DNA of 64,000 nucleotides from Ctenosaura bakeri (GCA_948474755.1 CAOLHI010000919.1:248001-312000); one strand, 5' to 3'; numbered from the stretch's first letter, positions 1 to 10,703 are shown. Numbers and translations are program-made. Notes: generated by a model not told the origin, from the letters alone.

Positions 1-130
1 TCCCCGTTAACTTCACTCTTCTAAGAATAGATAGATAGAATCCAAAGAATACTCACCAACAAGTTCTCAGCATCCTGAAAGCAGAGGCAGCCCCTTCATC
101 TGGGACTGGCCCACCATAGCTATTACATTC

Positions 131-197
131 ATGCAATGCACCTACACACTGCAGGCGACACACTAATGTGTTGCAACACACAGTTTGGAAAGCTCTG
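131..197 (+). mobile_element. hAT-type element, 3' end fragment (family H1)
   Basis: The stretch ends in a segment reading 'cagtttggaaagctctg' and carries alternating 'gacacactaatgtgt' words. It matches the right end of the complete copy at 57051-57342, which has an 8-bp target duplication. The left part is missing or decayed. Assignment rests on that internal comparison. Confidence 0.55.
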
Positions 198-630
198 CTC
201 TACATGTTGAGGGAGCTTTTCGTCCTGTTTTTGGGTCCCCAGGCCATTTTAGCTCCCTTCCTTTGTTTATGGACACCCCCTATCATTAAAAAAATGCTGT
301 ACCTGGACCTAAAATGGTTGTGAGGGCCTATAAACATGGTGAAAATGCCCCAAGCCCCTAGAAGCCATTCATAACGCATTTTTTTAATGTATTATTTTTT
401 GGTGGTGGGGTTGTATGGCCATCCATGTTCTCCTGGGAGGGCTAATGCACAACCCTGGACTCTTGGTTGCACACCCATGACTTAGATGTATTTCTTTGTA
501 ATTTTATCTGGCTGACATCTACAAAATTCATGTCCTTAGGATCCCCTGTACTTTTGAAAGGAAGCACAGCAATGGTGCAGTGGTGATGATGGTGGCAGCT
601 ACAACAGTACTTCCCCCAGCGAGTTGCTCC
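198..630. other. No gene seen; T-rich unclassified sequence
   Basis: The stretch has short A and T runs and several 'gcccc' words but no splice-flanked open frame, terminal repeat or recognised repeat family. Confidence 0.4.
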
Positions 631-633
631 ACA

Positions 634-660
634 TGTGTGTGTGTGTGTGTGTGTGTGTGT
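634..660. repeat. (GT)n microsatellite
   Basis: An uninterrupted GT run of about 13 units is followed by a short impure GT tail. Confidence 0.95.
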
Positions 661-1222
661 ACATGCCTGTGTGTTTGCATAAAGCCAAGCAACTCCAGGT
701 CCTGCCAAGCTGTGGTTTGCGTATTTTGGAGGAGGGATTGCAGCCCTGTGCCTCACCCTCTCCTAGAATCAAGACCTATTCTTCTCTGCAAAGATGCTAA
801 TTGTCCAGGAACGCAACTGCCGCTACCAGGGCTCCATAGGCCAATTATCTCATAAGTAGCATCAATAAAGACAAGTCAAGCAGATGGCAAGCAGCCTGGT
901 TTCCGGATTCCGGCATCAGAGCCATTAACATCACAGAGAGAGAGCTACGGGGATGGGGGCAGGGCAACCCTTCTGAGAAGCCCATCCAGCAGGGAGAGGC
1001 AGCAGATGGGAAGCATCAGGAGCGAGATGGGGATGTGACAGAGAGAGGGCAAGTCCCCCGTGACTGACTGACTGGTTGATTGGGTCTGATTTGGTTTGAT
1101 TGGATCTGATATGGTTTCCCAACCAAAGAATCAACCTCTCTCTAGGACAAACCAGCAAAGGGACTCTGTATCTTTTAATGTTTTTAAGAATCGAGGAGGA
1201 GGAGGAGGGAGTAACAGTAATA

Positions 1223-1423
1223 GGCCATTTCTACAATACACTGTTATAGTGCTATTATTCCACTTTCCACATCCTAAGGAGTCCTGGGGTTTGGAGTTCA
1301 GGAAGGGGCACTTAGAATTCTCAGCCAGAGGCTCTTTGGCTTCAGGAAACTACAAACCCCAGAATTCTACAGGAGGTTGAAAGTGGAATAATAGTGCTAT
1401 AACAGTGTAGGGCGGAAATGGCC
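1223..1423. mobile_element. GGCC-ended MITE, family A (long form)
   Basis: A foldback element starting 'ggccattt' and ending 'gaaatggcc', with arms carrying 'tgctattattccacttt' and its complement. It is flanked by exact 3-bp repeats 'ata' at 1220-1222 and 1424-1426. The centre has the 'agaattctcagccagag' segment of the long subtype (compare 18316-18498 and 58119-58333). It has no coding capacity and must be moved in trans. A PIF/Harbinger-like source is a guess from the 3-bp duplication. Confidence 0.85.
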
Positions 1424-1560
1424 ATAGTTCACTTAGAAGAGAGTCTGGATGCTACTCAAAAGTTGGAGGCGAGCAATCAGTCATAAGCTGATTTTCGTAA
1501 CTCACAAGATAATCCTACAAGGTATCATCTCCCAAATCTATGTAAGGAAATCTGTGAAGA

Positions 1561-1780
1561 GGGGTCATAGCTCAGCAAAAAGTGTATCCTTTTCATGCAG
1601 TGGTTCCAAGTTACAGCCCTGGCTGTAAGATCAAGTAGCACTGAGTGGAAAGATAGTTCTTTCCACAAGAACAAAGGTGCCTGGCAAGTGATAGCTTCCA
1701 TGGTTGAACAGACTCAGTGGCAAAGCATTGCTTTGCTGTATGTGAAGTCCTCGGTTCAGTCCCTGACATATCTGACTTAA
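1561..1780 (+). mobile_element. tRNA-derived SINE, apparently two heads
   Basis: It begins 'ggggtcatagctcag', a tRNA A-box-like start. Near 1752-1766 it has 'cggttcagtccctg', a B-box-like motif followed by 'acatatct', matching the common squamate SINE that runs '...cccaggttcaatccctggcatctcc'. A second, decayed B-box-like word lies at 1603-1615, so the copy may be dimeric. It is not a tRNA gene: there is no cloverleaf. Confidence 0.5.
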
Positions 1781-1839
1781 AGAACCATGTGACTTTGTGG
1801 AAGAATTAATGACTACAGGACAAATAGGTAAAGCCTTTG

Positions 1840-2095
1840 TTGTAAACTGCCATCAAGTTGACTTCAACTTATGGTGACCTTTACGGGTAAGAGACTTCCA
1901 AGTCACTCTGTCGTCAACCACCCGGCCCAGGTCTTGAAGATTCAGGGTGTTCCTTGATTGAATCTATCCATCTGTAATGCAATCTTCCTCTTTTCCTACT
2001 GCCTTCCACCTTCCACTATTGTCTTTTCTAAATGAGTCACGTCTTTTCATGATATGGTCAAAGTACAACAGCCTCAGCCTCAGTCATATTGGCTG
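1840..2095 (-). mobile_element. RTE/BovB-type LINE 3' region fragment
   Basis: The segment with 'gccatcaagttgacttc', 'ctatccatctgtaatgc' and 'catgatatggtcaaag' is the complement of a BovB-like 3' region. A parallel, longer minus-strand copy lies at 37484-38116. The text is heavily mutated with no open frame. Confidence 0.6.
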
Positions 2096-2100
2096 CTAGG

Positions 2101-2644
2101 GAGAATGCAGGCCTATCTAGTTGTATATATGTGTATGCATGCCAGAGGTACAAAATAGCCAAAATCAGAATTTCCATGATTTTCAGAGACAATTAATTTG
2201 ATGCCCCATTTATTAAGTTTGAAGAGGACAGTAAAAACTGCAAACTGGTTTTTGTGGGGTGGTGGCTGAGCTAACCTGTAGCAATAGTGGCATCTTCATT
2301 CTACTTGATTCTGTCATCTCTACAGGCAGTGGCAGCAACAGCAGAGAACTCTTCCCAGCTGTCTTGGCACCTTTTCCTTCACTTCTTGTTCAAAAGCAGA
2401 AGCTGGGCAAACAGGCAGGACAACAAAAGTTGAAGAAAAACTGTCTCATTGCTGAGCAGCTGAAGAGGAAGCTGAAATCCTGACCCTGCAGAAGTTTCAA
2501 AGCTGCTGGGACAGATTTCTGTAGCACGTACCAAGGATACTGCTCCGGAGAGTAAGAAGAGTACCAAAGCTGCAGAGGCATTACTTGTCTTGTCTTGCCG
2601 CAGCTGCTTGTTACATTCCAGGTGAACTTTTGCAATAGGCAAAC
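2101..2644. other. Unassigned sequence between LINE fragments
   Basis: Both strands have short open frames of 74-87 residues around 2260-2640, with a lysine-rich stretch on the plus strand. They overlap on opposite strands and carry stops in all extended frames. I recognise no family. A decayed processed pseudogene is possible but not supported. Confidence 0.25.
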
Positions 2645-2647
2645 ATT

Positions 2648-3186
2648 AGAATCATAGAATCATAGAAATGTAGAGTTGGAAGAGACCACACGGGCCATCC
2701 AGTCCAACCCCCTGCCATGCAGGAACACCCTCAAAGCTCTCCCGACAGATGGCCATCTAGCCTCTGTTTAAAAACCTCCAAGGAAGGAGACTCCACTACA
2801 CTCCAAGGCAGCCTATTCCACTGCCGGACAGCCCTGACTGTCAGGAAGTTCTTCCTGAGATTCAGGTGGAATCTCCTTTCCTGCAGCTTGAATCCATTGC
2901 TCCTTGTCCTGGTCTCTGGAGCAGAAGAAAACAAGCCCTCTCCTTCCTCCTTCCATGGCATCCCTTCAAATATTTAAACATGGCTATCATGTCCCCTCTT
3001 AACCTTCTCTTCTGCAGACTAAACATACCCAGCTCTCTAAGTCTATCCCCATAGGGCATGGTTTCCAGGCCTCTCACCATTTTGGTCGCCCTCCTCTGGA
3101 CTTGCTCCAGCTTGTCAATATCCCTCTTGAATTGGGGTGCCCAGAACTGGACACAGTATTCAAGATGGGGTCTAACCAAAGCAGAG
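2648..3186 (-). mobile_element. CR1 LINE, 5'-truncated 3' end
   Basis: On the plus strand it opens with repeated 'agaatcatagaatcatag', the complement of the CR1 terminal octamer repeat, then 'gttggaagagacca'. Minus-strand translation between 2862 and 3179 gives typical CR1 C-terminal text: '[20 protein letters not shown]', then '[12 protein letters not shown]'. Only the region after the reverse transcriptase palm remains. Confidence 0.92.
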
Positions 3187-4034
3187 TAGAAAATACTATT
3201 AAATACTTATATTTCTTTTCAGTACATCTATTTTAAATACTCAAAGTGTGCACCATGCTGGCTCACTATGCATGTGTGTCAGATGCCAATAACTTCGATT
3301 GAGCCACTTCTCCATATACTTCCTCTCTGCCAGGAGTGCTTTTGAATATCCTATAATGCTGGAGGGAATTATTCACTCTTTTCAAATTTTTAGACTATAA
3401 TAGCCATTTATAAGATATTGCTGGACTTTGATGAACTGATGTATGGGAGAAGTAGAACCAAATGTCCCTTGCACATCTGGAAGTAGAAGGTCATTTTTGT
3501 CTCTCTAGTATAGCTTTATTTTTCCTGGTTTAAAATTGCAGCCTAAGGTTGCAAATATGAATATTCTGCATGTATTGGATATCCCAGTGCATCTTTAGGA
3601 AACATCTACTGAACCTCAGAAGCAGATCCCTTGGAGGTAATACAACTTTCAAAACATCTTATCAGTTCTGAACATCTCTTCTTTTTCTTTCAGCAAAGGA
3701 TCACCTTTGCTTCTCCTTCTAGGATCTGGTAGGAGCACTCTTCAGTAGATCTCCTTCCACATGTGGAGACTGGTGAAGGGGTAGTTTGATCCCCATCTTC
3801 ACATGTTTACTTTACTTGCTTTTAGAATACTGGGCAGGGCTGAAATCTACCAGATGCTCAGATTTGTCTCCTGTATTGGTTGTGGGTTGCTGACCTCTGG
3901 CGAGGCAGATAGCAGAAGTAAAGAGAAAAATAAAAGTAAAGAGAAACATGGTGGTGATACATCTGGAGGATAAATGTAGGTGAATAGCACAAAGCATGGT
4001 CTGTGTGTGTGGCAAGGGCTAAAGCAACTACCCA
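3187..4034. other. No feature recognised
   Basis: Single-copy-looking, AT-rich sequence. Minus-strand open frames near 3812-4184 are short, overlap one another and lack homology that I can recognise. Confidence 0.4.
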
Positions 4035-4372
4035 GCAATATACCATCCAACATTTCAAAGACGAAAACTGGCACATGTTTGACCAAGCGACATCAGAGTT
4101 TTTGATGAAGAAGAATGTACAACTTGGAGAGGTTTGCATGAGTTTGTCTGAGCCAACTGGCCAGGGCAAGATTCCAACTCCCATCCTCTCCTCCTGCTGA
4201 TTTAATTCAACACAAACTGCTTTTGCACTTTGAACTTAGTTTGCAGCAATGAAAGACAGCTGAGGACAAAGGGAGAAAGTGGGAGGGCAAAAGAGGAACT
4301 GGAACATTTCAAAACCATCAGAAAAAGTGGGGTGGCAAAGGATTAATCAGGATTGTTCCTGCCAAATCAGCA
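4035..4372 (+). repeat. Unclassified interspersed repeat family R3
   Basis: It runs from 'ccatccaacatttcaaag' to 'attgttcctgccaaat' and aligns by eye with 57362-57712 along its length, with minus-strand copies at 20590, 23852 and 44890. No terminal inverted repeat or poly(A) tail is visible. Class unknown. Confidence 0.6.
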
Positions 4373-4394
4373 TCTAAAGAGGCCTGTTTCTTTT

Positions 4395-4665
4395 ATAGTC
4401 ACTAGAGGACCTCACTGCATATGGGGATGACACCCAACTCTCTATCTTTTCCACTCCAATCCAAGGACACTGTCTTGGTTTTAAACCAGAACTTGTCATC
4501 AGTAACAGACTGGATGAGGGCAAATAAATTGAAACTTTATCCAGACATGACAGAGGTACTCTTGGTCAGTCAAAAGGTGATTAGAGAATAGGGATTCAGC
4601 CCGTGCTAGATGGAGTTACACTCCCCCTGAAGATACCAGTTCACAGTTTGGATGTACTCCTCCAT
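4395..4665 (+). mobile_element. L2-type LINE, reverse transcriptase fragment
   Basis: Translation around the active-site box reads 'YGDDTQL' (4419-4440), a variant of the L2 'YADDTQL' motif. It is followed by a decayed 'dWMraNKLkLNPdkTE' region. The fragment then abuts a BovB fragment on the other strand. Stops interrupt the frame. Confidence 0.75.
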
Positions 4666-4868
4666 ATATCTTTACACTTCAGGATCTTGTCTAGTTCCTT
4701 CAACGCTGCCCCTCCAAGTCCTAGCCGCCTTCTGGTTTCTTGACTGCAGTCTTCATTCTGATTGATGACTGAGCCAAGACATGGAAAATCCTGAAATATT
4801 TCAATGTCCTTACTATCTCCTTTAAAGTTACGTAAATCATCTGTGGCCATTATGTCTGTAGGAAGTAG
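4666..4868 (-). mobile_element. RTE/BovB LINE reverse transcriptase fragment
   Basis: The minus strand encodes 69 residues with 'FPCLGSVINQNEDCSQETRR' then 'LKELDKILKCKDI'. This is the conserved post-palm 'YLGS.I..dGDCsqEIkrRl...LdkILksrdI' block of BovB-like RTE elements. It is a fragment only, truncated where it meets the L2 piece. Confidence 0.8.
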
Positions 4869-4870
4869 TT

Positions 4871-5562
4871 AATGTGTTTCTAAGTCTAACTTAATGGCAT
4901 CATAACTAACAGAATGCCAAAAAATATTTGCATCATATACTTTCTTCAAGTCAACATACACGTTGCTTTCCCTCATGATAGCCTGAAAAGCAGGTCAGGC
5001 CAAGTGATAGTGAATGGACAGAAGGTTGCCAAATGTGTTTCTAAGGTTGCTTCCTGTCTCATCCTTTTTCCAACCACCCCAAAGCCAAGAAGAGTCCGGC
5101 AGGCTGGCCAGCATGAGAATCTGAAGGGCTTTGTCTTTGTTTTGGCTCTGTTTTCTGTGGTCTGAAGCAAGAAGGCTGCTTCCAGCTTCATTTCAGATTT
5201 TTTTTTTAAAAAAACCACACATTTTCCTCAAAGGATGAGTTCAGTCAAAGAATTTATACAGCTGAGAGTGACTCTCTTTTGTCAGAGGAGATGCCTCATC
5301 AGTAATTAAGTTGTTCAGCATGAGCATAATTGGTGCTGTCTGCTGACAGTGCTTCTGCCACCCAGATGTTGGTTGAAGGAGGGGAGGAGAGAGAGAGAGA
5401 GTGAGCGTAAGCCTCTCTGGTGGAACCATTTTAATTGGAAGGAGGGGAGCAAGGAAATCAAGGCATTTTTCCATTTCTGCTAGCAGCATCACTAGGCATC
5501 GAGTGTGTAGCAAGTGCATCATACTGGGATTTTCTCCATGGATTCGAGGGAACACACTGAAG
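4871..5562. other. No feature recognised
   Basis: It holds a T/A homopolymer tract near 5199-5213 and a short GA run near 5389-5402. No gene or transposon end is visible. Confidence 0.4.
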
Positions 5563-5570
5563 CCCTATAG

Positions 5571-6062
5571 CACTTGTGTTAAAAACAAGGTCTATGGGCT
5601 GAATCCAGCCCACTAGACCATTTCATGTGGCCCTCATACTCTTCTGCAGCTGCAGCACTCCCCTTGCCTGGCATGCTCAATCCCTACATTGCGGGGCTGT
5701 GGCTGCCAGTATTCTGAAGAGGGGCCAGCAGCCAGCACTCATGATCTACTTCTGACTGCTCCTCTGTCCTAGTCTCGCTGTCACAGCCTTGCTATGGGTT
5801 ACCATGGCAATGCTCCACTCAACTCGCAAGAGTTGGACAGAGGAGCAGTCAGAAGTAGAAGCAGATTGCAAGTCGTGGCTGCTGGGCCCCTATTCAGAAT
5901 ACTGGCAGCTAGGGCCCACAATGTGGAGATTGGGCTCACCAGGTACAGAGAGGGTCTGGGGGGAAGAAAGAGGCACAGAGAGGTCTTACAGATACAACCA
6001 GCCCTTTGAGGGCATCCATAATGCTGATGTGGACCAAGATGAAATTGAGTTTGACATCCCTG
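5571..6062 (-). mobile_element. Non-autonomous hAT element with large foldback
   Basis: The ends are 'cacttgtgttaaa' on the left and the complement of 'cagggatgtcaaa' on the right. An exact 8-bp target duplication, 'ccctatag', lies at 5563-5570 and 6063-6070, diagnostic of the hAT superfamily. The right end, read on the minus strand, has the familiar 'tgtcaaactcaatttcat' start. Internally 5684-5771 and 5834-5926 are inverted copies of one another. No transposase remains. Confidence 0.88.
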
Positions 6063-6315
6063 CCCTATAGGATACAGTAGGATATATCCACAAACTCGAG
6101 TCCATTGACAGTGGTTGGAAAGAAGACAATGCCTTCCTGGCATTGCATATATTATAATACTGGTTGACATCCCACCCACAAGTAGGTTGTTATGCCCACT
6201 TTATTCTGTCCCCTTTCTGATCCTCAGTCCCTATCAGTACAGCAGAGAAAGAACTTCCTCCACTTGTCTTACGTTTACGTACTCATTTTCACTCTGCTGC
6301 CACCCTGGACCAAGG

Positions 6316-6449
6316 GTGAGCCCAGCACGGGAGGTGGCAGTGGTGGCAGGCCAGACTTAGGTGGAGGGGCTGCCTCTCTCACCACCGCCCTGGGCTGAGG
6401 AAGACCCCAGCAAGGGCAGTGGCGGGCCAGGCTCAGGTGGAGGGGCTGC
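6316..6449. repeat. Two-unit GC-rich tandem duplication, about 80-bp period
   Basis: Two blocks, each ending 'caggtggaggggctgc' or 'ttaggtggaggggctgc', repeat the words 'ccagc', 'gcagtgg' and 'gggccag'. They lie directly left of a hAT end and may be part of that element's core. Confidence 0.5.
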
Positions 6450-6472
6450 TTCCACTTACTGAACTACTCACT

Positions 6473-6543
6473 GAATTACCGTGTCGCGAAATGAAGCATG
6501 TCTAAAAAATGTGTCGCCAACATGAAAAGTTTGGAAAGCTCTG
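6473..6543 (-). mobile_element. hAT family H1, terminal fragment
   Basis: The sequence 'gacatgcttcatttcgcgac' and the terminal 'cagagctttccaaac' are read on the minus strand. They match the left end of the complete copy at 57051-57342. The other end is not seen. Confidence 0.6.
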
Positions 6544-6712
6544 ATGTAGAGGGTGACGGGGGGGCACTTTGCTCTTTTCTGATCTAAATAAACCATTGTG
6601 TAAAAAAAATATCAGGAATGAACCAAAGATGGTGCACAGTGAGGAGTTGAGAGCCAGAGGATCTGTCAGTGGGTGACAAAATCAGACCAAAGAGCAGAGA
6701 TAGCTCCAGAGA

Positions 6713-6732
6713 GACACACACACACACACACA
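6713..6732. repeat. (AC)n microsatellite
   Basis: A pure AC run of about ten units. Confidence 0.9.
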
Positions 6733-6814
6733 TACAAGTCTTTGATAGTCCTTCTTATCTAAAGAGAAACAATGGTTAATTAGTGCAGACAAGGCTTGAG
6801 AATACTTTAACTCT

Positions 6815-6966
6815 GGACATTTCTGCACTAGACTGTTATAGTGCTATTATTCCACTTTCAACATCCTATGGAATCAAAGGCCCTTCCCGAAACTGCAAAC
6901 TCCAGGATTCCATAGGGTGTTGAACGTGAAATAATAGCACTATAATAGTCTAGTGCGGAAATGGCC
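6815..6966. mobile_element. GGCC-ended MITE, family A
   Basis: A foldback with 'gttatagtgctattattcc' in the left arm, its near-complement in the right arm and the end 'gaaatggcc'. The left terminus is mutated to 'ggacattt'. Flanking triplets 'tct' and 'cta' do not match, so the duplication has decayed. Confidence 0.8.
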
Positions 6967-7466
6967 CTAGCTTCCTTATTTATAGCAGGTCTATCCAATC
7001 CAGAAATTTCAGACTGCTGGCCAATTTTCATGGCTGATGTTGCACATGCTAGTCCTAGGGAGCTGGTAAGCCTACCTCACAGGGTGGCAGACTTCTGACT
7101 CATGAGATTTACTTTGCTTTTTCTTTCTTTTAATTATACAAGATCAACCAGGCAGGCTGATATCTGCTAAGAATAAAGGAGTGTGAGGTCTCAATCTGTG
7201 ATCAGTACAAGAACTAAGCTCCAAAGTCCCTTCATACAAAGAAAATATTTCTGAGCATCACTCTAACAGTTCGTTCTCAGCAATGAGATTTGGTGATGGG
7301 GAGATTTTCAGTTGCTATTGTTAGACAAGTGGGATATGAATATCTTTGCTGGTCTACTGCTAATCAATCTGAGACTTATTAGTACACTTCACCAATTACT
7401 GGGTACTTTAAGTAGACAGATCACAAAGGTCTCCTAAAGAAATCTTTGGAAATGACTGTAAAAGAC
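6967..7466. other. No feature recognised
   Basis: AT-rich sequence with a short CT run near 7118-7130, lying between two family A elements. Confidence 0.4.
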
Positions 7467-7469
7467 CAA

Positions 7470-7648
7470 GGCCATTTCCGCACTAGCCTGTTATAGTGCA
7501 ATGATTCCACTTTCAACATCCTCTGGAATCCTGTGGTTTGCAGTTTCGAGAGGGGCCAAGTGGCCCCTCTGAAACTGCAAACCCCAGGATTCCAGAGGAT
7601 GTTGAAAGTGGAATCATCGAGCTATAACAGGCTAGTGTGGAAATGGCC
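7470..7648. mobile_element. GGCC-ended MITE, family A (near-perfect palindrome)
   Basis: It starts 'ggccatttccgcac' and ends 'gtggaaatggcc'. Exact 3-bp repeats 'caa' lie at 7467-7469 and 7649-7651. The two arms are almost fully complementary, with the centre at the 'ggggccaagtggcccc' palindrome near 7555-7568. The symmetry suggests a recent copy. Confidence 0.9.
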
Positions 7649-7682
7649 CAAGTCCCCTTAAAACACTGGAAGTTGAATCTAG

Positions 7683-8980
7683 GGCCCTTTCTGCGCCACT
7701 CCCAAGCTGCCATAAGGATGGGAGAAGGATGTGTTACTACAGTTTAGGCCTACTTGGAGATACCCCTAGATATCATTTTGATATCAATAATTTGGCTGTC
7801 TTCTACCACACCTCTGCACATGTTTGTGAGGCCCCCAAACAAGCACAGACTAGGCATGGCCGCTAATTGCTCGACATTCCATTCTCCACCCAGGCAGGCC
7901 AGAAATAGCCAGATCCTTGCTTTAGAAGACCTCTCTACAAACACCTTCATTATGTATGCACACTGTTTACAAACGACTCCCTGCCTCGAGCAGGCAACCT
8001 GGTAAGATGAATACTCAACTGCCAAGCACCCTGTATTTGCATACTGGCTAACTCTTTGTCAATTCGGACTTAACTCAACCATGCTAAATTCTGACCTTTC
8101 CAAAGCTTTGTCCTGCTCCTAAAATGCATTGTTTTCCCCAAGTATGGCATAGCCTGCAGTCACATTTCTCCCTATAAAAACCCCTGAGACCTTCCTCAGA
8201 TCACTCCCGAGTTCCAGACCGTCTTGCTGCCGCTTTGCCTGGTGAACTTCCCCTCAGCCCCACGCGCAGAGCTACATCGCACCCCAGCATTGCTCTCTAT
8301 CTTCTTTCCAGGCTCCAGGAACAGGTTCCATATCACCCGAATCAACTATCCCTCTCAAAAATCCCACTATCCAACTCAAACCTTATTTTCCTTAGTTATC
8401 TGTGTGCGTGTGTTGCTTACATTGTGTGTCTGTATTTAATAAAGATCATTCATTAATTTCCAACACGGTTTGCTTCTTGACTTGGCCTGACCCCGTAAAC
8501 ATTGGGTTATAAGATCCTGCTGCATTACCCTGCCTCTCATAGTGCCAACCAGTGCTCTTGACTAATTTCCCCAACTTTTGTAATTGTAAGGTTATTTAGG
8601 TGTCCCTCCCGGGACCCCCAGTAAACAGGGGTCCACGACGACCATTCTGCATGGCATCCTTCTCCCATCCCCAGGCGGTGCAATCATGAAGCAAATCATT
8701 TATGGGTTTTCCCCATCAATGACCTGTGATCACACCACCATCCTGCATTTACCTGGTGTGCAGAGGGTCCAGAAGTGCAATGACTGCCCTTCCTGCCACA
8801 GCACAGCCTGGGAAAATACCTGCTGCACTGCAGCAGGAAGAGGCAGGGCCATGGCACTTCTTGGGTCCCGGAGGCAGCCGGTGTGGAGGAGAGCATTCCC
8901 ATTGCGCTTTCCTCCCAGCAGAGCCACTGACAGGATCCCCATAGGACACCACCAGGATAAGGCAGCGTGCGAAAAGGGCC
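7683..8980. mobile_element. GGCC-ended MITE, family X, split by a solo LTR
   Basis: The outer parts 7683-7731 and 8637-8980 are the reverse complement of the intact family X copy at 49762-50178. They share 'cattgatggggaaaac' (read on the other strand), the 'ggagaagga' hairpin and the end 'gaaaagggcc'. The LTR at 7732-8636 lies in the centre. Flanks 'tag' and 'tgg' are an imperfect 3-bp duplication. Confidence 0.78.
7732..8636 (+). mobile_element. Solo LTR, endogenous retrovirus-like
   Basis: It starts 'tgttactacag', has a TATA box at 8173-8179 and a poly(A) signal AATAAA at 8438-8443. It then has the R/U5 block 'tggcctgaccccgtaaac', shared with the other LTRs here. The 3' end is mutated relative to the usual '...gtaaca'. 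Flanks 'gatg' (7728-7731) and 'gacg' (8637-8640) fit a 4-bp duplication. No internal region, primer-binding site or viral coding sequence adjoins it. A class I-like origin is inferred from the 4-bp duplication only. Confidence 0.82.
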
Positions 8981-9224
8981 TGGGTAGATTTATCCTGGGC
9001 ATAAACTGAAAAACTGGAGAGCAGTTTAACAACAGATGTTGAATGTGTATTCAAAACAGCCACTGCTGTGCCCTCTGAAACAGAGGGCAGCAGACATGGC
9101 TCCATCGTGCCTTGGTGCCCGCAGCTGGTGAGAGGCCCTCCTCCGTTCCCACTGCCGCTGCTGTGGTCTTTGGGGAGAAAAGAGGAGCCAGCATCTGCTG
9201 GACTTAATTCCCTCCCCAGCTGCC
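8981..9224. other. No feature recognised
   Basis: GC-moderate sequence joining a family X element to a LINE tail. Open frames on both strands are not gene-like. Confidence 0.4.
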
Positions 9225-9345
9225 ATCCCCATGTCTTATTTAGATTGTAAGCCTGAAGGCAGGGAATTGTCAAATTAACAATTTATAAGCCTTTTCGGCC
9301 AAAGGGCAGGGTGTAAATACTCCTGATAAATAAAACCCTACAGCC
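9225..9345 (+). mobile_element. LINE 3' tail, L2/CR1-like
   Basis: The run 'tagattgtaagcctgaaggc' followed by 'gggtgtaaatactcctgataaataaa' in two parts is the typical 3' tail of squamate L2-related LINEs or the SINEs sharing it. The exact family is uncertain. Confidence 0.5.
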
Positions 9346-9547
9346 CCCCAAAATAGTCAAATGTTACTGTGAAGCATAAAACAAATAATAAGTATATGAC
9401 AAAACTATTAATGTGAAAGAAAGAAAAAGTTAAGGAACATTCCATATGCTGAAACCCCATTCTGGAAACCAAGTCATTGCAATTTGTTGGCCAAGATTAC
9501 TTTAACTGAATAAATAGACCTAATTAAAACAGAGTAAATTTCTGATT

Positions 9548-9690
9548 TGAATGTTGGACCAGGGTTGGAAACCCATTGAGTGACCTTGGGCACATCACAT
9601 ACTCTCAGCCCCCCCCCAAAAAAAAAACCATGATAGCTTTGTCTCAGGGTCTCCATACATCAGAAACAACTTGAAGGCAACAAAAACAAC
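9548..9690 (+). mobile_element. Sauria-type SINE, 5'-truncated
   Basis: It contains 'gtgaccttgggcacatcac', 'actctcagcc' and the BovB-like tail 'acttgaaggcaac'. The tRNA head is absent. A C/A homopolymer (9608-9629) has grown inside it. Confidence 0.72.
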
Positions 9691-9744
9691 TCCAAGTCTT
9701 CATCTAACACCCAAGCCACTGCACCATAGTAGTTCTGAGATGTT

Positions 9745-9895
9745 TTCAGAGGCGGTTCACCTTTGCCGCCTTCTGAGGCTGAGAGAGTGTGACTTGTCCA
9801 AGATCACCCAGTGGTTTTTCATGACAGAGTCACTCAAACCCTGATCTCCAGAGTTCCAGTCCAATGCTCAAATTTCTGTACCATGTTGGATATCT
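9745..9895 (-). mobile_element. Sauria-type SINE fragment
   Basis: Minus-strand copy recognised by 'ctgagagagtgtgacttg', 'aagatcacccagtgg' and the B-box-side 'aaccctgatctccag'. The tail is missing. Confidence 0.72.
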
Positions 9896-10203
9896 CTGTT
9901 TGTACAACAGCTGGAAAATCTTGAATTTAACAAAAAGAGGAAAAGGAAAGATGACTATAATTAACAAGGTTTTTCTTTTCTAAATGTAAAGGAGAATAAG
10001 TTTAAAATATCCATGACAAATAAAGGGCTCTCCATTTTATCATACATACTGAATTTAAAAAATTAAATATCTGGAAAGCAAGTCAACAGAAAAATAGGCT
10101 ATGTAAAGTATAAATTGAAAGCAGAACGGCTATGGTGTAGCAGACATGTGTAAGAAGAAACACCAGCTGGCATGACATACATACATATTTGGAGAAATGG
10201 TGT

Positions 10204-10224
10204 GGAGCGAGAGAGAGAGAGAGA
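10204..10224. repeat. (GA)n microsatellite
   Basis: A short GA run interrupted once. The surrounding 9906-10485 is AT-rich with no recognised gene or repeat apart from this tract and the AC tract at 10411. Confidence 0.75.
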
Positions 10225-10410
10225 AACGTTCATATAGAGAATAGTTTCCCTGTGGACTGGCGATGAAGCGAGGACAATAGGTAAAACAAAAGCAATGAAA
10301 CTGGAGAGGCTGGAGGAGAATATGTGGACTAAACAGGAAAGGAAGGAAAAAAGCAATATGGATGAGATTAGAGATTGGGAAGAGCTGTTACAAATTGTGA
10401 AGAAAAGATA

Positions 10411-10431
10411 TACACACACACACACACACAT
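10411..10431. repeat. (AC)n microsatellite
   Basis: About ten AC units preceded by 'agatat' and followed by impure 'tacatac'. Confidence 0.9.
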
Positions 10432-10485
10432 ACATACTGGAGATACATTCTGTGGAATAGGGTGGCAACTTGAAAAGATACACCT

Positions 10486-10703
10486 ATTTATTTATTTAAT
10501 TTATACTCCTCCTTTCTGCTGACAAGGGACTCAGAGTAGCTTGGTGTGTACGTATGCCTGCCTGCAAGTCACAATCCTATGAATTTCATAGGGTTTTCTT
10601 AAGTTTACAAAGATTTGAAACAAGTCCAGCTAAAATCTTATTTTACAAAAGTTTTTTTAAAAAAATCATTATTTTTAAAAAGTGCATCATTCAAACAGTT
10701 TAA
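10486..10703 (-). mobile_element. LINE-like 3' tail repeat, split by a family A MITE
   Basis: It starts with (TTTA) units and 'ctcctcctttctgctgac', then an A-rich stretch 'aaatcttattttacaaaag'. The order is the same as at 19684-19860 and 61299-61632. The A-rich part seems to resume after the MITE, at 10858-10885. Probably the tail of an L2- or CR1-like LINE. Confidence 0.45.

Noticed and set aside
1561..1780. Possible tRNA gene because of A- and B-box-like motifs
   Set aside because: No cloverleaf or acceptor stem pairing is visible and the same text recurs at 46478 and 62773, so it is a SINE.
2259..2642. Possible processed pseudogene with a lysine-rich stretch
   Set aside because: I could not match it to any protein family. 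Both strands have frames of similar length and there is no poly(A) tail or target duplication.
8173..8443. TATA box and AATAAA as the promoter and end of a host gene
   Set aside because: Both fall at the expected places within a repeated LTR, and the same arrangement recurs in six other LTR copies.
8749..9273. A 174-residue minus-strand frame
   Set aside because: It starts inside the family X element and runs out into unrelated sequence. There is no domain, and the second family X copy lacks the same frame.
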